7,488 nt of DNA from Bacteroidales bacterium 45-6. Lineage in GTDB: Bacteria; Bacteroidota; Bacteroidia; Bacteroidales; Dysgonomonadaceae. A model generated the notes under the pieces. It worked only from the letters and a program-made list of their open reading frames with translations. It ran no database searches and was not told where the DNA came from. How positions within the stretch are numbered: the stretch's first letter is position 1; the number at the start of each line of letters is the position of its first letter. The position numbers were made by a program, and so were the translations under genes. The stretch is taken from NCBI GenBank assembly GCA_001897035.1, contig MKRS01000499.1, positions 1 through 7,488 on the forward strand. The letters run 5' to 3'. Positions 4,928 through 7,488 of this stretch are shown one piece after another.

Positions 4928-7488
4928 AAAAAGCAAATCATTATTGTAGAATGCTTAGTCTTGTCATTCTACTGCTCTCTATGCCACTGTGGGCCGTTTC
5001 ACAGACCATAACGGTCAAAGGCGTGGTCAAAGACCTTTCCGGAGAGGGTATGCCCGGTGTCAACGTATCTCAAGTTGGGACAACTAATGGTACAATCACT
5101 GACCTTTCCGGGAATTACCAAATCATCGTCCCATCGAATGCTACAATAAAGTTTACGTTTGTTGGATACACCGAACAAACAGTTAGCGTAGGAGGCCCGG
5201 ACAAGCCTTAATATAGTACTGAAAGAAGACAACAAGGCCTTGGAAGAAATCGTAGTAGTGGGGTATGGCACCCAAAAGAAAGCAGACCTTTCTTCAGCAA
5301 TCGCAATACTACCGACCAAAGAACTCAACAAAGTACCAGGTGGCTTACAAGCTGGACTACAAAGCTCGGTTCCTGGTGTCCAAGTCACCAATGGAAGAAT
5401 CAAGATCCGTGGTGTGGGTTCTATCAACAACACAGATCCTCTTTATGTCGTCGATGGCATGATTGGAGGGGCTGTGCCCGATGAAGCCAATATCGCAAGC
5501 ATCCAGATATTGAAGGATGCTGCATCCTGTGCTATTTATGGTGCTCGTGGTGGAAATGGAGTAATCATGATAACCACCAAACGAGGAAGTTCGGGCGACG
5601 TAAAGGTAGATTACGATGGATTTGCAGGAATAAAAAACCTATCACACAATATCGACATGCTCAACGGACAGCAATTGGCTGAATTGGTGAACGAAGAATT
5701 GTGGAACGGAGGTAAAAGAAGCGCAACAGATTACTTGGACGCATACAAGGATCCAGCATCTATCGGCGAAGGCTACAATATGTTCAATGCCTTGAAAAGG
5801 ACAGGCTTCTACCAGAAACACAATCTTTCGATCAGTGGTGGATCAGACAAGTCGAGCTTCAGAATCAACGGAATCTACTCTTCGGACAAGCCTGTATTTA
5901 TTAAGGACGAAACCAAAACTTATGGCGTTCAATTTATTTCGGATTTCACGAAAGGCAAATTGAAATTCGGAGAGACCATGACTGTCAAAGGAACAAACCG
6001 TAGTTGGAGTGATAAGAATTTGCTGATCGCTTTGAAATGGGCACCCACCCTACCTTTGTATGATGCAACCAGCTCTACGGGATTTGCCGGGGCCGGAAAT
6101 GGAACGGACTGCGCCAACTCGCTCGCACAAGCAAACCTGAACTGGAATAAGGGAGAAACAACTTCCGTGAACGGAAATGCGTGGGTTACTTATGACATTT
6201 TACCCGGACTTAAGTACAAATTCAACGTAGGGGTTGACTTATACAGGTACATGGTTCAAAATTACGAAGCAGCTTATTCCATTCCTTATCAAAACCACAC
6301 TCCCGACTCTTATGCAATGTCAAGCTACAAGACAAACAGGTTTCTATACGAAAACACCCTTACTTATGAAAAAACCATTGGCAAGCATAGCATAACTGGC
6401 TTGGTGGGGGTTACTTCCGAAGAAACAAAAAGCTTGAGTGTGACGGCCGGTGCACGGGCTATGCCAAGTCAAGACATACTTATTTTGGGAGCCACACAGC
6501 AAGACGACTCCAAATCGGTAGATTCTTCCGTGGGCCACGAGTCGATGTTTTCCATGTTGGGAAGACTTAATTACAACTACGACAGCAAATATTTGCTTAC
6601 CTTCAATTTCAGGCGGGACGGTTCTTCCAAATTCAGCAAGAACAACCGTTACGGTAATTTCCCGTCTTTGTCGGCTGCCTGGAGGGTGACCCAAGAAAGT
6701 TTCATGAAAGCACTACCCGCCATCAGCGATATGAAATTGCGTGCAAGCTGGGGTATGCTGGGAAATTCGAACATCGATTCCTACCAATATCAAAGCACGG
6801 TTGCCTTCAGCGGAATCTGGTATTATCTGAACAACGCGAAGAATGCGGGAGGCTTGCCCGTCACCCCTTCCAACCCGGGTGTAAAATGGGAAAGTCAATA
6901 TTCAACAGACTTAGGTCTTGATTTGTCGTTGTTGAACAACGAACTTTCATTCACTGTCGATTATTATTATAAGAAGACATCAGACATGCTGGTTCAAGTG
7001 CCTATTTCCTACACCGCAGGATTCAGCGACAACAAGCCAACACTCAATGCAGGTAGCATCGAAAACAAAGGACTTGAGCTTTCGGCCACTTACAAGAAAT
7101 CGGTTGGAAAGTTTGATTATTCCGTATCAGGAAACATTTCCACGGTGAAAAACAAAGTTCTCAGCATCGGCGCAAACAACGAAATCGTAGCAGGAAACGG
7201 CATTTCCAAAACGGCTGTTGGCAGATCTATCGGTGAATTCTGGGGCTACACCACAAATGGCCTCTACCGCACCCAAGAGGAACTGAATGCTGACAAAGCT
7301 TTTGCACCCAATGCGGCTCTTGGCGATGTGCGCTTTGTGGACAAAGATAAAAATGGGGTAGCTGACCAAGGTTACATTGGCAATCCAATTCCGAAATTCA
7401 GCTATGGGTTGAGTGCAGACCTCGTTTATAAAACATCCGGCGGAACGCTTGACATGTCCATGATATGGCAAGGGTCGCAAGGAAACGA
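4924..7488 (+). CDS. SusC/RagA-family TonB-dependent outer-membrane transporter, with an apparent frameshift and cut by the window end
   Basis: Start ATG 4924. The signal peptide has a hydrophobic core SLVILLLSMPLW and probable cleavage near residues 26-27. A carboxypeptidase-D regulatory-like domain follows (about 30-90; GVVKDLSGEGMPGVNV, GNYQIIVPS, FVGYTEQTVSVGG). As read, the frame stops at TAA 5209-5211 after 95 codons. Removing one C from CCC 5196-5198 restores the family sequence VGGRTSLNIVLKEDNKALEE, and the frame is then open to the window end. In corrected numbering come the TonB-box region EEIVVVGYGTQKK (107-119), the plug with IRGVGSINNTDPLYVVDG (about 161-178) and LKDAASCAIYGARGGNG (196-212), then beta-barrel strands with RRDGSSKFSKNNRYGNFPS and GDVRFVDKDKNG. 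About 854 residues are visible of a usual 1000 or more. Family role: energy-dependent import of oligosaccharides with a SusD partner, expected just past the right edge. The reading frame after the shift shows no further damage, so sequencing error or recent mutation is likely. Confidence 0.92.
5196..5198 (+). other. Single-base frameshift site (extra C in CCC) in the SusC gene
   Basis: GGAGGCCCGG reads as G-G-P-D and runs into a stop at 5209. With two Cs instead of three it reads G-G-R-T-S-L, the expected family sequence just before the TonB box. The upstream signal peptide and the downstream 762 codons both match the family, so the break is one inserted base at or within a few bases of this run. 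Confidence 0.85.

Overview
The window comes from a member of the phylum Bacteroidota, most likely order Bacteroidales (Bacteroides, Prevotella or Dysgonomonas relatives). It holds a SusD-type protein, two surface-lipoprotein signal peptides ending in Ser-Cys followed by acidic residues, a SusC/RagA TonB-dependent transporter, a Bacteroidota-type -7 promoter box (TAnnTTTG), and no obvious Shine-Dalgarno sequences. All real genes are on the + strand. This is part of a polysaccharide utilisation locus (PUL), and the glycoside hydrolase family 10 (GH10) enzyme points to xylan as the substrate.

Layout: (1) 1-1160, the C-terminal two thirds of a SusD-like glycan-binding lipoprotein whose start lies before the window. 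(2) 1197-2303, a 368-residue lipoprotein of the DUF1735 (BT_3987-like) type, in the position of XusE in known xylan PULs. (3) 2326-4035, a 569-residue GH10 endo-xylanase lipoprotein whose catalytic barrel is interrupted by one carbohydrate-binding module. These three genes are 36 and 22 bp apart and form the end of one operon, closed by a strong hairpin at 4068-4114. (4) 4036-4923, an 888-bp AT-rich gap without a convincing ordinary gene. It contains the hairpin, a promoter-like sequence, a second bulged inverted repeat and an imperfect direct repeat. (5) 4924 to the window end, a SusC/RagA transporter. It is broken by one extra base in a CCC run at 5196-5198; past that point the correct frame stays open to the end of the window.

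How the parts work together (family knowledge plus inference): the SusD-like protein, the DUF1735 lipoprotein and the GH10 enzyme would sit on the outer cell surface, where the enzyme cuts xylan and the other two hold the chains for import by a SusC partner encoded upstream of the window. The SusC gene at 4924 starts a new transcription unit and probably pairs with its own SusD beyond the right edge, so two SusC/SusD systems appear to lie in tandem, as in the tandem arrangement of known xylan loci.

I did not find a clearly new system. The observations most worth checking are the single-base frameshift in the transporter, the far-upstream promoter with a structured leader of about 670 nt (or an unannotated small RNA), and the uncharacterised DUF1735-type lipoprotein.
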